From contig OX345652.1 in NCBI GenBank assembly GCA_947044365.1, forward strand, positions 310,001 to 374,000: DNA of 64,000 nucleotides, written 5' to 3'. The position numbers and the translations under genes were made by a program. The notes below the pieces were generated by a model, which ran no database searches, was not told the DNA's origin, and saw only the letters and a program-made list of their open reading frames with translations. Source of the DNA: Petrosia ficiformis. Lineage: Eukaryota > Porifera > Demospongiae > Haplosclerida > Petrosiidae. This document shows positions 10,302-21,700 of this stretch, piece by piece; position 1 is the stretch's first letter; the number at the start of each line of letters is the position of its first letter.

Positions 10302-13300
10302 TCAATTAAGAAAGGACATTTGATAATCATGGTCTATTTTGCTCTCTGGCTCAGTATTAGATTGACAAGTTTCTTGTTGTGTCAAGTCATTCTCTGCTTC
10401 CAAACTTTGTTTCTGTTTTTTTCGAAGACAAATTATGAATATCACAAGACATACTGCAGCCAAGAAACACAATAATATGGACACACTAACTGTAGCGAAG
10501 ACAATATCAAAAAAAGTTACATTGAAGCCACTGGATTCATCCACAACTGTTATTTGTATGCTCATAGAAGGAGACATAGTAATAGTAGAAGTATATGTTG
10601 AGGAAGGAACACTTAATACAGTAGTGTATGGAGTTAAAGATGATGTAGGAGTTTGATTGCGATTTGTGATACTGACTTCTTAATTGTAGTAGACAGATGA
10701 GGGAGAGATATTGAAGGAGAGAAACAATTAAAGAATACATGTGAATGTGATTAATTATACAACTTTACATTTATTGTTCCCTGTAAAACAAAAAGCACTG
10801 ATTAGTTTTATGATAGATACCTATCTCACCTGTTTCTGGTCCTGGTATAACGGATATAGTCAAAGAGTCTTCTCTTTGTAAGGAATTTAAGCTAACATGA
10901 CATGTGTACACTCCTTCGTCTTCTTTACTCACTTCACTTAATAGAACATAATAAAGCAGAATTATCGTAGTACCACCTTCATTATATAAAATTGGTTCAA
11001 GCATTCGTTCATCACCATTCTTACTATCATGAGTAATATTAATTTCAATATCACTGAAACCTCCATTGCTTGATATTAAACAGTAAAATGTGAGGTCACT
11101 GCCTGATGTGATATTATGTATTGGAGTGTCAATAGAAGCTGTTACACAGTACAGCATATCATTGGGTTGTTCTGTTGAGAGAGAAAAGGAGAAACAGTTG
11201 TATACCACATGGTAACAAGTTATGGATGGTCATATAGAGGGAATTGTTGCGGTAGTTAGAAAGGTTAAATAGACAGGGTTCTATCTAGAGATTTTGGTTT
11301 GGGGGGAAGCTTCCCCCCATTAGATAGAGCCCTGATAGATACGTAAATTATTATAAACAGATAATTGTTTACCTGATCCCATTGACTGTACAAATGTAAT
11401 GATATAATTTATCTGAGATGTCTCCCAAATAGTTTCTGCTATACATGAATAAGTGCCATTGATGAGTTGGTTTCCTATTAACTTGATATATAAATCAAAC
11501 GTTTTGTCATCCTGATCAAAGTCTCCCATTTCTCCAGCAATAGTCAAACTATACAATTCTATGTTGGAAAACACAGCACATACAGGTATTTCGAAACTAC
11601 CAAATTCTAATGATTCTGGATTATAAGTTACATGCACAGTCTCATTTGATCTGGTTGGTAAGACGAATTGTAATGGTTCATAATCTGTGAAACAGAGAAC
11701 ACTTGATATCATTAGATACTGACAGGAACACATTATTTGTCATACAAAAACACAAATATAACATCTACTTACATATAAGTAATAATTATTACATGATGAT
11801 AAATTAGTATACAGAATCATTATTTTTATATAATTAGGTGTAGGCTATAATTATGTATGTGTCTAACTGTGTATGTACGTGTGTGTGTACATGTGTGTGT
11901 GACTGCATGTATGAATATATGGAGTCTGTGTGTATCGTAAATCACCTTTTATTGAAATATATTGAATTTCTTTAATTTTATTACTCTCATCAACACACAG
12001 AAACTTTTCCTGATCAGACGGGGCAGAGATTGATACAATCCAAGGAGACGGAACTTCGCCCTGATTTCCAGTAACACGAATCAATTTCAAACCACCAGTA
12101 CACATAACTTCAACAGTATTCGGCTTATCAACTTCATGATATATAACATTAGTATTATTCTCTATAGTTATGAGAGGAATGTACACTAAAATCAGTTTAA
12201 TGGTTTAATTCCAGTAATTCCAATAATTACATTACTGTAAGAGTAATATTGTAACACAATGATTTCAATACGAAATACGTTTTTCCCTTTTTAATCATAT
12301 TTCTCTCCAAACTTAGCAATTATCAGAGAGTACGGTAGCACTCTCTATGTAGGGATGGCACGGAAAAAAAATGGCCGCCCATGCATTTCAATTGCAAGTG
12401 ATGAGCTGAAATCTCTGGTAATATATACACATAAGTTTCTATACACACATGCCTGTTTATATCTAGTGTTTTTATGACTACCAATACCTTCTAGATGGCC
12501 GAAGATTATTGTTAAGGTAGAGAACCGGCGAGTGGCAAAACTGGCAAAATCTTCATCATATTATTAATATTATTTTCCAGACAAATCATTTTTTTGTTTG
12601 TTGACCTATCACGATGATTCTAGCACCATTCCTGTCGCATTTATAGTAAAATTCTGGTCGTAAAGTATCGAGATGATATCTTCAGATACTATGAAAGAAG
12701 ACAGTCTCAACGACTACAAAGATTTGATCTGGAATTGGACGCCATTTTCCTAAGTGGAATTTAATTACGCATGCGCATTTGTATACTCTTAACATGGAAG
12801 CTGAAAAGGTGGAAGTGTTTGGCATTGTAATAACATTTGTGAGTTTGTGAGCAAATACTAATAATGAATATAATAATTATTAATATTAAAGCAATTGTAT
12901 AATAATATTGTATACTATGATAAGCATTGGAATACTGAATGGTTGACACAGTGACTGACACTACTTCTTGTAGGACTGCAGACAGTGATGTAAGTGAATA
13001 GAGAATATACATCATCTGTAAGTGAAAGAGAATGATAATCAATACATAAACAAAAGACTGACCTTCATTGATGAACAAATTTTAATGCATTTTTGATTGC
13101 ATGATTTCATAATGATATATAGTATTTCTGCAATCTACAAAAAAACATTCACATCGTTTAGAAAAAAATCAATGAAAACAAGAATTATAAAAAACATTTT
13201 CAATAAAAATGAAAGAAGATGTAGGGATGTCAAAACCCAAAAAGCAAGCAAACAAGGTTGGGAAGCTAACTTAGGACCCAAAATTAAACAAACCACTTCC

Positions 13301-14211
13301 ATATAACCCTACATAATTACAGCTCTTTGTACAGAGGTGTAAGCACTTATGTAGGGTTATATGGAAGTGGTTTGTTTAATTTTGGGTCCTAAGTTAGCTT
13401 CCCAACCTTGTTTGCTTGCTTTTTGGGTTTTGACATCCCTACATCTTCTTTCATTTTTATTGAAAATGTTTTTTATTATTCTTGTAATTATTATGTTAGT
13501 GGCCATGATGTATTTTAGAATAATGTATACTGAAGCTGCCTTCCATACAGTTAACAATAAATGGATGTATTCTTCTATATCCTTCTATATCTTCTATATC
13601 CATGTTTGGTTAGCTACCTATTCAAATTAGTAAACATTATAGAATTGTTTTCTCATTCACAGTCATGTATTCTTTACATACTCTTATATGTACATACAAT
13701 ACCTGTTGGTAACACTAGGGTAGATGTTGGTTGACTACATTTTGGATAAAAAATTAGATCTTCAGCAATGATACTCTGTATATCCTCAGTAGTAAACGTA
13801 TTGTAACACTGACATGTATATTCTCCATAGTGATGGAATGTGGCATTATGAATTGTTAATATTGAGTGGATGTTTGTGTTCTCTATTGTTATCATTTGTG
13901 ACGAAATTATTTCTTGTCCTCCTTCTGTCCATTTGAAGTACTGATTTGATGCTAAAGTTCCATTCACAGTTGAACACTTCAGTGTTATATTATCATCAGT
14001 GAGTGTAGCATTCACTGACAAAAAGTTATTGTAGCTGACTATAGTGATAAGTTATAAAAATGTATTGTTTACTACAAAGTCTACTATATAGCTACATATT
14101 AATATTTGTATATCTATCACCTTCAGATTCCAAGCCACATTGAGCTTCTGTGATCTGCACTCCACAAAACAAAATCAATACAACTAGGACACCACACACA
14201 GACCTAGCCAT
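10302..14211 (-). CDS. Receptor B: Ig-like transmembrane receptor without kinase
   Basis: Six exons: 14211-14121 (signal peptide, [15 protein letters not shown]), 14038-13703, 12161-11946, 11684-11373, 11171-10830, 10678-10302; about 557 residues. Four Ig-like domains match the flanking kinases exon for exon (WTEGG...[15 protein letters not shown]). The last exon has a stalk, one membrane span and a basic cytoplasmic start (CLRKKQKQ), then stops with TGA after QMSFLN, about 40 residues past the membrane. No kinase exon follows before the next gene, and an AATAAA sits downstream. The ectodomain is closest to receptor 2, while the membrane exon is nearly identical to that of receptor C. Inference: a membrane-anchored decoy or coreceptor. 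Alternative: the 3' half of a full receptor was lost and the gene is decaying; open frames and intact splice sites argue against that. Confidence 0.78.
11272..11336. mobile_element. Short foldback element
   Basis: A ~62-base palindrome, with cagggttctatctag on one side and its near-complement tagatagagccctg on the other, centred on ggggggaagcttcccccc. The same element is at 23107-23172 in the matching intron of receptor 2. Confidence 0.65.
12326..13485. mobile_element. Composite 1.16-kb insertion in an intron of receptor B
   Basis: Alignment by eye with the matching intron of receptor 2 (24120-24170) shows continuous sequence there (acttagcaattat then aattattatg). In receptor B the two flanks are separated by about 1160 bases. 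The left part (12326-12495) is a dispersed repeat also found at 54416-54596. The right part is a long foldback (13178-13485). In between, a NRF1-like box (acgcatgcgca, about 12763) lies between short ATG-led frames on both strands (plus 12794, minus about 12750), like a captured divergent promoter. No transposase frame was seen. Confidence 0.65.
13178..13485. repeat. Near-perfect 139-bp inverted repeat (hairpin)
   Basis: Arms 13178-13316 and 13347-13485 are almost perfect reverse complements, separated by about 30 bases. Both arms encode the same spurious peptide on opposite strands. The right arm ends exactly where the insertion in receptor B ends. The low divergence between arms points to a recent origin or to arm-to-arm correction. 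Confidence 0.9.
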
Positions 14212-14895
14212 ATTACACACACAAGTTATTTCTCCTATAGTATATATACCTTACAAATACACTGTATCATATAGGTACTGCATAGTTTACGATTATGCAT
14301 GCGCAGTATAATGTGTTTTGGGTGTCAACAGAAACCAGACAACCATCACAATTCTCTACATGACAGGATTGTGATTTATACGTTGTATTTTAGCATAATT
14401 GAAGGCATGATATGTACAGTGAATATGTACAACAATTTGATACGGGTCATTTATTTCCCTGTTCATATTCTTTAACTTGATTTTCAGGGGAAATGAAATA
14501 AGGCTCTGTGAACAGAACATTTCAGCCCAAGAGCCTTCTTACAAGTTTGTAAGTAACCGAAGAAGGCTCATTTTTTGGCTGAAACGTTCTGTTCACAAAA
14601 CCTTATTCCATAAAGCTCAAAATTAGAAGATGTATATACAACATTGTAGCTATATGAATCATCATTCACAGCCTGGGCTGCATGCAGCTTTATTTAGAAT
14701 TCTGTATTATTTTTGGGCTTAAAATGTTGAGTGTTGTAATGTTTAGGTTTTTGATAGCTAAATGCAAATATGATTATTTGTATTTTTCAAAGATCAACAT
14801 ATTGCTGCAAGTCAGTTAATATCTACGTATACTATAACAAAATAAATATTTATGTAATATTGCTCAATTAAGAGAGGACATTTGATAATCATGGT
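14212..14895. other. Spacer between receptors B and C with foldback copy 2
   Basis: Upstream region of receptor B and downstream region of receptor C, corresponding to about 9733-10301 by duplication. It contains a NRF1-like box (gcatgcgcagtataatg, about 14298) shared with the region upstream of receptor 1, the foldback element at 14487-14610, and a minus-strand AATAAA followed by GCTGC at about 14690. Confidence 0.6.
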
Positions 14896-17838
14896 CTATT
14901 TTGCCCTCGGCTCAGTATTAGATTGACAAGTTTCTTGTGCCAAATCATTCTCTGCTTCCAAACTTTGTTTCTGTTTTTTTCGAAGACAAATTGTGAATAT
15001 CACAAGACACACTGCAGCCAAGAAACACAATAATATGGACACACTAACTGTAGCGAAGACAATATCAAAAAAAGTTACATTGAAGTCACTGGATTCATCC
15101 ACAACTGTTATTTGTATGCTCATAGAAGGAGACATAGTAATAGTAGAAGTGTATGTTGAGGAAGGAACACTTAATACAGTAGTGTATGGAGTTAAAGATG
15201 ATGTAGGAGTTTGATTGTGAGTTGTGATACTGACTTCTTAATTGTAGTACACAGATGAGGGAGAGATGGAGAAAAACAATTAAAAAATACAATGTGAATG
15301 TGATTAATTATACAACTTTAAATTCATTGTTTACTGTTATAGATACCTATCTCACCTGTTTCTGGTCCTGGTATAACAGATATAGTAAGAGAATCTTCTT
15401 TTTGTAAGCAATTTAAGCTAACATGACATGTGTACACTCCTTCATCTTCTTTACTCACTTCACTTAATAGAACATAATAAAGCAGAGATGTCTGAAAATC
15501 ACCTTCATTATCTAAAATTGGTTCAAGCATTCGTTCATCACCATTCTTACTATCATGAGTAATATTAATTTCAATATCACTGAAACCTCCATTGCTTGAT
15601 ATTAAACAGTAAAATGTGAGGTCACTGCCTGATGTGATATTATGTATTGGAGTGTCAATAGAAGCTGTTACACAGTACAGCATATCATTGGGTTGTTCTG
15701 TTGAGAGAGAAAAGGAGAAACAGTTGTATACCACATGGTAACAAGTTATGGATGGTCATATGTTTTTCACATTAGCTAATTAATGTATACATATCATGTA
15801 ACAAAATACAATCATAACTGCAAAAATGTGAAGAGGCCATACATAAACTATACATGCCTGGACTGACACCACTGGACTAACTATACGTAGATATATGGAC
15901 TAAATCATGGGTATAGCGGCTGATATTACAATTATCTGCTGCAAAGGAGAAGAGATGTTCATTGCAAACCAATAATAGATGACCCTACCACTACAATCAA
16001 AATGCAGATGATGTGGATGAATATCAGTATATATATATATTGGTTTATCTGGAAAGATTATATAAGTGTGGATGAATTATTCAGTAGACACATAATTAAG
16101 TCATTTATGTACCTTGTTTGACAAATGTAATGTCATAAAATATCTCAGATCTTTGCCATTTAGTTTGTGCTATACACAAATGAGAGAAAACTTCAAAGGC
16201 AGCTACTAGACTGGTTTCTATTGCTCTGATATAAATACCACCATTGAATTCTTTTAGTTGTGAATCAAAGAGACCAAACAGTGGTGGATATAAAAAAAAT
16301 GATAAGCGTATTAAGTTTATATTGGAATACACAACACACACTGGAACTTTATATCCTGAGTCATAATTATAAGTTACAAGCACATTCTCATTTGGTCTGG
16401 TTGGTAATATAAATTGTAATGGTTCATAATCTGTGGAAAAAGAGAACATTCAATGATATTGATAAAAGTAAACTAACAATTATGCTTACAAGAAATAAAT
16501 TATTCTATATAATTATCATTTAAATACCTTTTATTACAACATATTGAATTTCTTTAATAATGTCACTTTCATTGACACACAGGAACTTTCCCTGATCAGA
16601 TGGGTCATCAACAACCACATTCCAAGGTGATGAAACTTCAGTCTCGTTCCCAGTAACATGAATCAATTTTAAGTCACTAGTACAAGTGATGTTAACACAG
16701 GAACCTGGTGTATCTACTTCATGATATGAAATAGTAGCAGTACTCCCTGTAGTCATGAGAAGAATGCACACTTAAATGGCTGAATTCCAGCTACTATATA
16801 GGATGTTAACAAGTAATCATATTACATATACTTTATTACAACATAATTATACAGGAGAGTGATTGATGACAGGATAGTATGATTGTACATATGAAGTGTT
16901 ATTGGCTTTCTGAGTTGAGGGTGTCTGTCCATAGGGTATATCTACGTAAGTAACTGAGAATGCTAAAAGGTATGTAAGCATGAATGCTTTTGATTTAACT
17001 GTTAATTACTGATCTATGCTAGGATGCCAACTACCAAAAAGGTGGATGCAGATACATTCTGTTACAAAATGAGATCAAACAGATTTTCCACCTATTCAAA
17101 TAGCTACCTATTCAAATTAGTAAACATTATAGAATTGTTTTCTCATTCACAGTCATGTATTCTTTACATACTCTTCTATGTACATACAATACCTGGTGGT
17201 AACACTAGAGTAGATGTTGGTTGACTGCATTTCAGATAAAATGTTTGATTGTTATCAGCAATGATACTCTGTATATCCTCAGTAGTAAAAGTATTATAAC
17301 ACTGACATGTATATTCTCCATAGTGATGGAATGTGGCATTATGAATTGTTAATATTGAGTGGCTATTTGTGTTCTCTATTGTTATCATTTGTGATGAAAT
17401 TATTTCTTGTCCTCCTTCTGTCCATTTGAAGTACTGATTTGATGCTAAAGTTCCATTCACAGTTGAACACTTCAGTGTTATATTATCATCAGTGAGTGTA
17501 GCATTCACTGACAAAGAGTAGTTAACTACAGTAGTAATACAGGTATATTATTGATATTATTATTGAGTTATTAATGAAAACAACACAAAACAATTTGAAA
17601 TCCCTTCCATTGGGATGGAACGTTTTTTAGTGATGTATATAAACATTTTTACATCAAATTATATAATAATACGTAGTCCTTTGCCTTCAACGTTAATTTA
17701 TAGAAAATTATGTGTTACTCATTAATTTATGGAGATACCGTTTAGTCCGGATTCTATCTCACAAAGAGTAGCTGTAGTGATGTAGTTTCTACAATACAAC
17801 AGCAAAACAACCAGTACAGGAACTATAGTAATAGCCAT
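14896..17838 (-). CDS. Receptor C: Ig-like transmembrane receptor without kinase
   Basis: Six exons: 17838-17739 (signal peptide, MAITIVPVLVVLLLY), 17525-17193, 16746-16528, 16430-16112, 15697-15356, 15236-14896; about 550 residues. Four Ig-like domains with the usual cysteines and tryptophan. The last exon has a T/S/P stalk and one membrane span, then TAG after SNTEPRAK, about 27 residues past CLRKKQKQ. Compared with receptor B a one-base deletion near 14907 shifts the frame and brings the stop slightly forward. The first three Ig exons are closest to receptor 1, but Ig exon 4 and the membrane exon are nearly identical to receptor B, so the gene is a mosaic. As with B, no kinase exons follow. 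Likely a decoy or coreceptor at the cell surface; this is inference. Confidence 0.77.
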
Positions 17839-18760
17839 ACTACACCAATTATGTATATCTTCTCCTCTAATCTTTCTAGCACAATTCACTACAGTACTGA
17901 AATATTTGCAGTGAAAATGTGATAAGTATCGGGCCATACAATCGTAATTGTGGCCATAATTTAATTTATGGTTGAAGGAAAAGAGTAGGAAATTGTCTAC
18001 AAACAGTTCATCAGTAAATACAAATAGAAGTATTATATATTAATGTAGTGTTGGTTTAGTTTGACAATAATGACTACTTTTAGTTATGGCATGCCTGGTT
18101 TCTCAAACGTTTAGTTTAGTATAATATGGTTTACTAAAAGGGTTATAGTTTTAGTTAACTAACTAAAAGTGCCATTACCGGCCAATTTTCATTTTAGTTA
18201 ATTATAGTTATTACTGTAATTTAGTTATAGTTTAGTTAACTAAAACAACACTAGGTATTGATATTATCATCATCAGTATAATTATATATATAATACTGAC
18301 TATGATATGATATATTAATGATGCTTTTTTTACTGATACATATATATAATATTATATATATAATTTTATATATACATTATTGTTTGTATACTAATTAGTA
18401 ATTACGATGTTGTTATATTTTACATTCAATCTTCATCAGCATTCATTGAACCAGATATATCATGTAACTTGATGACAAATACAGTTGTTTAATTTATATT
18501 ATATTTAGTAAGTTAGTATATAATTTTAAAAAATGAGTTAAAAACGGATAAATAGATGTATTCATGAATTATTATACAAATATACAAGATTTGTTGTAAA
18601 CATAAATGGGTCACTTGTGGAACTTCTATAGATTAGTAATTTCTTTCATTTAACTAATTAAATTTTAGCATATGATGTGACATTATAATTATCATAAATT
18701 AACATACTTTTCCAATGATTTGTTTGAATGAGTTTTTTTATTATTTTACATACATAGTTT
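17839..18760. other. Spacer upstream of receptor C, downstream of receptor 2
   Basis: AT-rich, no gene seen. It holds a MITE-like element at about 18046-18253 with ends tagtgttg-gtttagt and actaaaacaacacta (inverted), filled with ttagttaactaaa motifs. Confidence 0.6.
18046..18253. mobile_element. MITE-like element, TTAGTTAACTAAA family
   Basis: Starts tagtgttggtttagt and ends actaaaacaacacta, which are inverted copies of each other; the inside is rich in ttagttaactaaa. Related sequence lies at 36391-36785, about 44968-45130 and (partial) 31226-31310. Confidence 0.65.
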
Positions 18761-21700
18761 TCATTTGTGTTCCATTTCAATGGAACTTAGATCTTGAATC
18801 ATACCACTGTCACTACTTTCAGTTCTAACTGAATTAATATTTAAACGTGCTATTGGAGTTTGTTTCACATTGGGAGTGTTTGGACTATCAAATACATCAT
18901 TCTCATCATAAGTCTGACTTCGTTCCAGGTTTTCGTGAAAATTCAATTTACAAGAACTGCAAAGGTCTATAGTTTTTATATAATCTTCACTTAATCTCTT
19001 CTCTTCTTTTCTGATATTGGGTGATTCTGGGTATATGTATTTATAAGAATAGTATAAATACGATTGTTTGCAGTCTGTACATAAGTTCTTAATATTTACT
19101 GCCAAGGCTGGATTAGTGGAAGCTATAGAAGAAAGCATCTCAATGTACTTTGGCTCTTCCTCCTGACTGCTTAGGTCAAGGTCGGAGGGAGTGATACATC
19201 CATTGTGTCCACTGTCTTCAATAGAATCAGAATGTCCGACACAAAGACAATTATCAGGAATATTATAATAGTTCTGTTATGTAGAGGAGATATATAGAAG
19301 AGTAATGTATATTCACATCCATATATGGAATTAATAGTTTAATTATGAATTTTATTTACCAACTTACAGGTCCACAGCATTCATCACTAATGATTACTGA
19401 TTCTAGCATATGTACTAACATATTGAAATTGGGACGATCGTTTGGATCAAACCGCCAACAATGTAATACAATATCATACCTAATATACAGAATACATGAT
19501 ATATTATTATCAAACTCTTTATTTTATTTACTTACACATTCACTGGACATTTGGCTGGTCTTTCCATGAGTTTCTGAGCTTGTAAGTCCTTCATCATATC
19601 ATCAACTGTTTTTCCGGGATATGGTGACTGACCTGAATGTATGTAAATATATGTCATAAATGGAGCTGAAAGAATAGAATGATTGGATAAATATATGAAT
19701 GGAGGATGGATGAATAGATAGACGGATGATTAGAGCTAAAGGTTAGCTCTATTATCCAAAACACTTTTGTTTACCTAAAGTGAATATTTCCCATAATAGG
19801 ACACCAAATGACCACCTGCATTGAGAAGAAGTAGTATGGTAACGCAAGTGCATTACATTATATTGTTTGTTCTTACACATCACTTCTAGTTGTGTATACT
19901 TTATCAAAAATGCTTTCTGGTGCCATCCATTTGAATGGAATTTTGCCCTGTAAAAAGATGAATGGATATGAATGAATGAGTGAAAGCTAAAGATAAAAGA
20001 GAATAAGTGAATGATAATGTGTTCTAATCATTATTCTGACAGTAAACATTACATTACCTTGACTGTAAACTACAAAGCTTTGATATTAATTAATGTATAA
20101 TTGTACATACATACACACACAACTGTATCTACTGTTCTTTACCTTTGTGGTTTTTGTGTAAACAGAATGATAGGTTTCTCTTGCTAAACCAAAGTCAGCA
20201 ACTTTAAGCGTTCCATTAGCAGTCAGCAATATATTACGAGCTGCAAGATCTCTATGAACACACTAAATGAAAGGAAATGTCAACTCAAAGAATGTAGCTA
20301 AAACCAATCGTTCATACATCCTTCAAATCATTCGCCATTCAGTTACTACTACATGGTATTATTGGCATATTGTTAGCACAAACAGGTTAACGAATACATG
20401 TATCATTAATTGTTAAGATATGCGCAATTTTAGTCCACACATCTGGCTCAAATTTTAATGATGCGATTTATACCCTGAATATTGGGTGAAGTGACATAGG
20501 AGTGTGTGTAATCTTTGTAGTTGTGTCAGTGTTTTTTTGTGAAATGACAATCAAAATGAATTACATGTATATGGACCATAGTCTGTAAGTATTTTGTTGA
20601 GAAATCAAAAACTGAGAGGAGTTATGAGTTAATGACGAACGTCAGAATATTCATTATATCTTTAAGTGTAGTATAGGCTATGACTTATACCAGGAGCCCA
20701 TAAGCTCCTGCGTATACTTATAGTAGGTGTGAGTTGTATCCCAATAAATACACCTAGATATTATGTATAGTTCTTACCTTTTTTGATGATAGATATTCCA
20801 TCCCACATGCTACTTGTGAACCCATGTTTAACTGATGTGGTACTGACAATGGATTTACAGTATCATCTCTCTTCTTTCTTAGATAATGTAGAAGATTTCC
20901 TCCGGAGCAGTATTCAACAACTACCAAGAGTTGACCTGAAATATTCATATGAATGATGAGATCGAGAAGCAGGGAGGGAGAGAGGGAGGGATGAAGAAAG
21001 AGAGGTAGAGAGAGGGATGGAGGGAGGGAGAAATGTACAGATAAACAACAAGCAAAGAGAGTGATAGTCAAAACAGACAAATCAAGACAAGAAATCTTAC
21101 CAGAGTTGTCTGGCCCACTGTTATATATTGATCCTCCTATTAGATTGACAATATTTTCATGTTTTCCTACACACTGTAATACTTTGAACTCAGTAATAAG
21201 ATCTCTTTCTTCCTCTTCAGTGGGGAAATCTTTAAGATACAATATCAATCAGTTAATTTGTAAACATCAACTAATTACAAATTAACACAGGAACAGTATA
21301 AAAATACCTTTTAACATCTTCACTGCTACGATTGAACTTCCACTGATTCCGTATACTTGAGCTCTTTTTACTTTTCCAAAAGCACCAGAACCCAGATCTT
21401 CATAAAATTCAAGTTTATTGTACGGAATATACAGAGTGCTGAGAAATAGTTCTTGTATGCACTAAGAAGACATAGATGAAAGATGATATAATTATGCTGA
21501 ATGAGAAAGGCATTGTAAATATGATCTGTACTTGGTATACTTCAAACAGGACCATATTAGGCTTAATTACCTTAGGAAAACAGACAACTGAAGCCACATT
21601 GGTTAATCAGATTAGGAAAAATTAAAATTTTTGTTATTCTTATTACATGCTCAGGTACACACAATATCTATACTATACACTGTTAGATTAGTGAGTAGTT

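Noticed and set aside
10302..10680. Receptor B as a pseudogene of a full kinase
   Set aside because: Frames, splice sites and signal peptide are intact, and the sister gene C has the same architecture; shared truncation is better explained as an inherited form. Not excluded without transcripts.
13097..13557. Two identical predicted peptides (RIIKNIFNKNERRCRD...) on opposite strands
   Set aside because: They come from the two arms of the 139-bp inverted repeat; no start context or homology.
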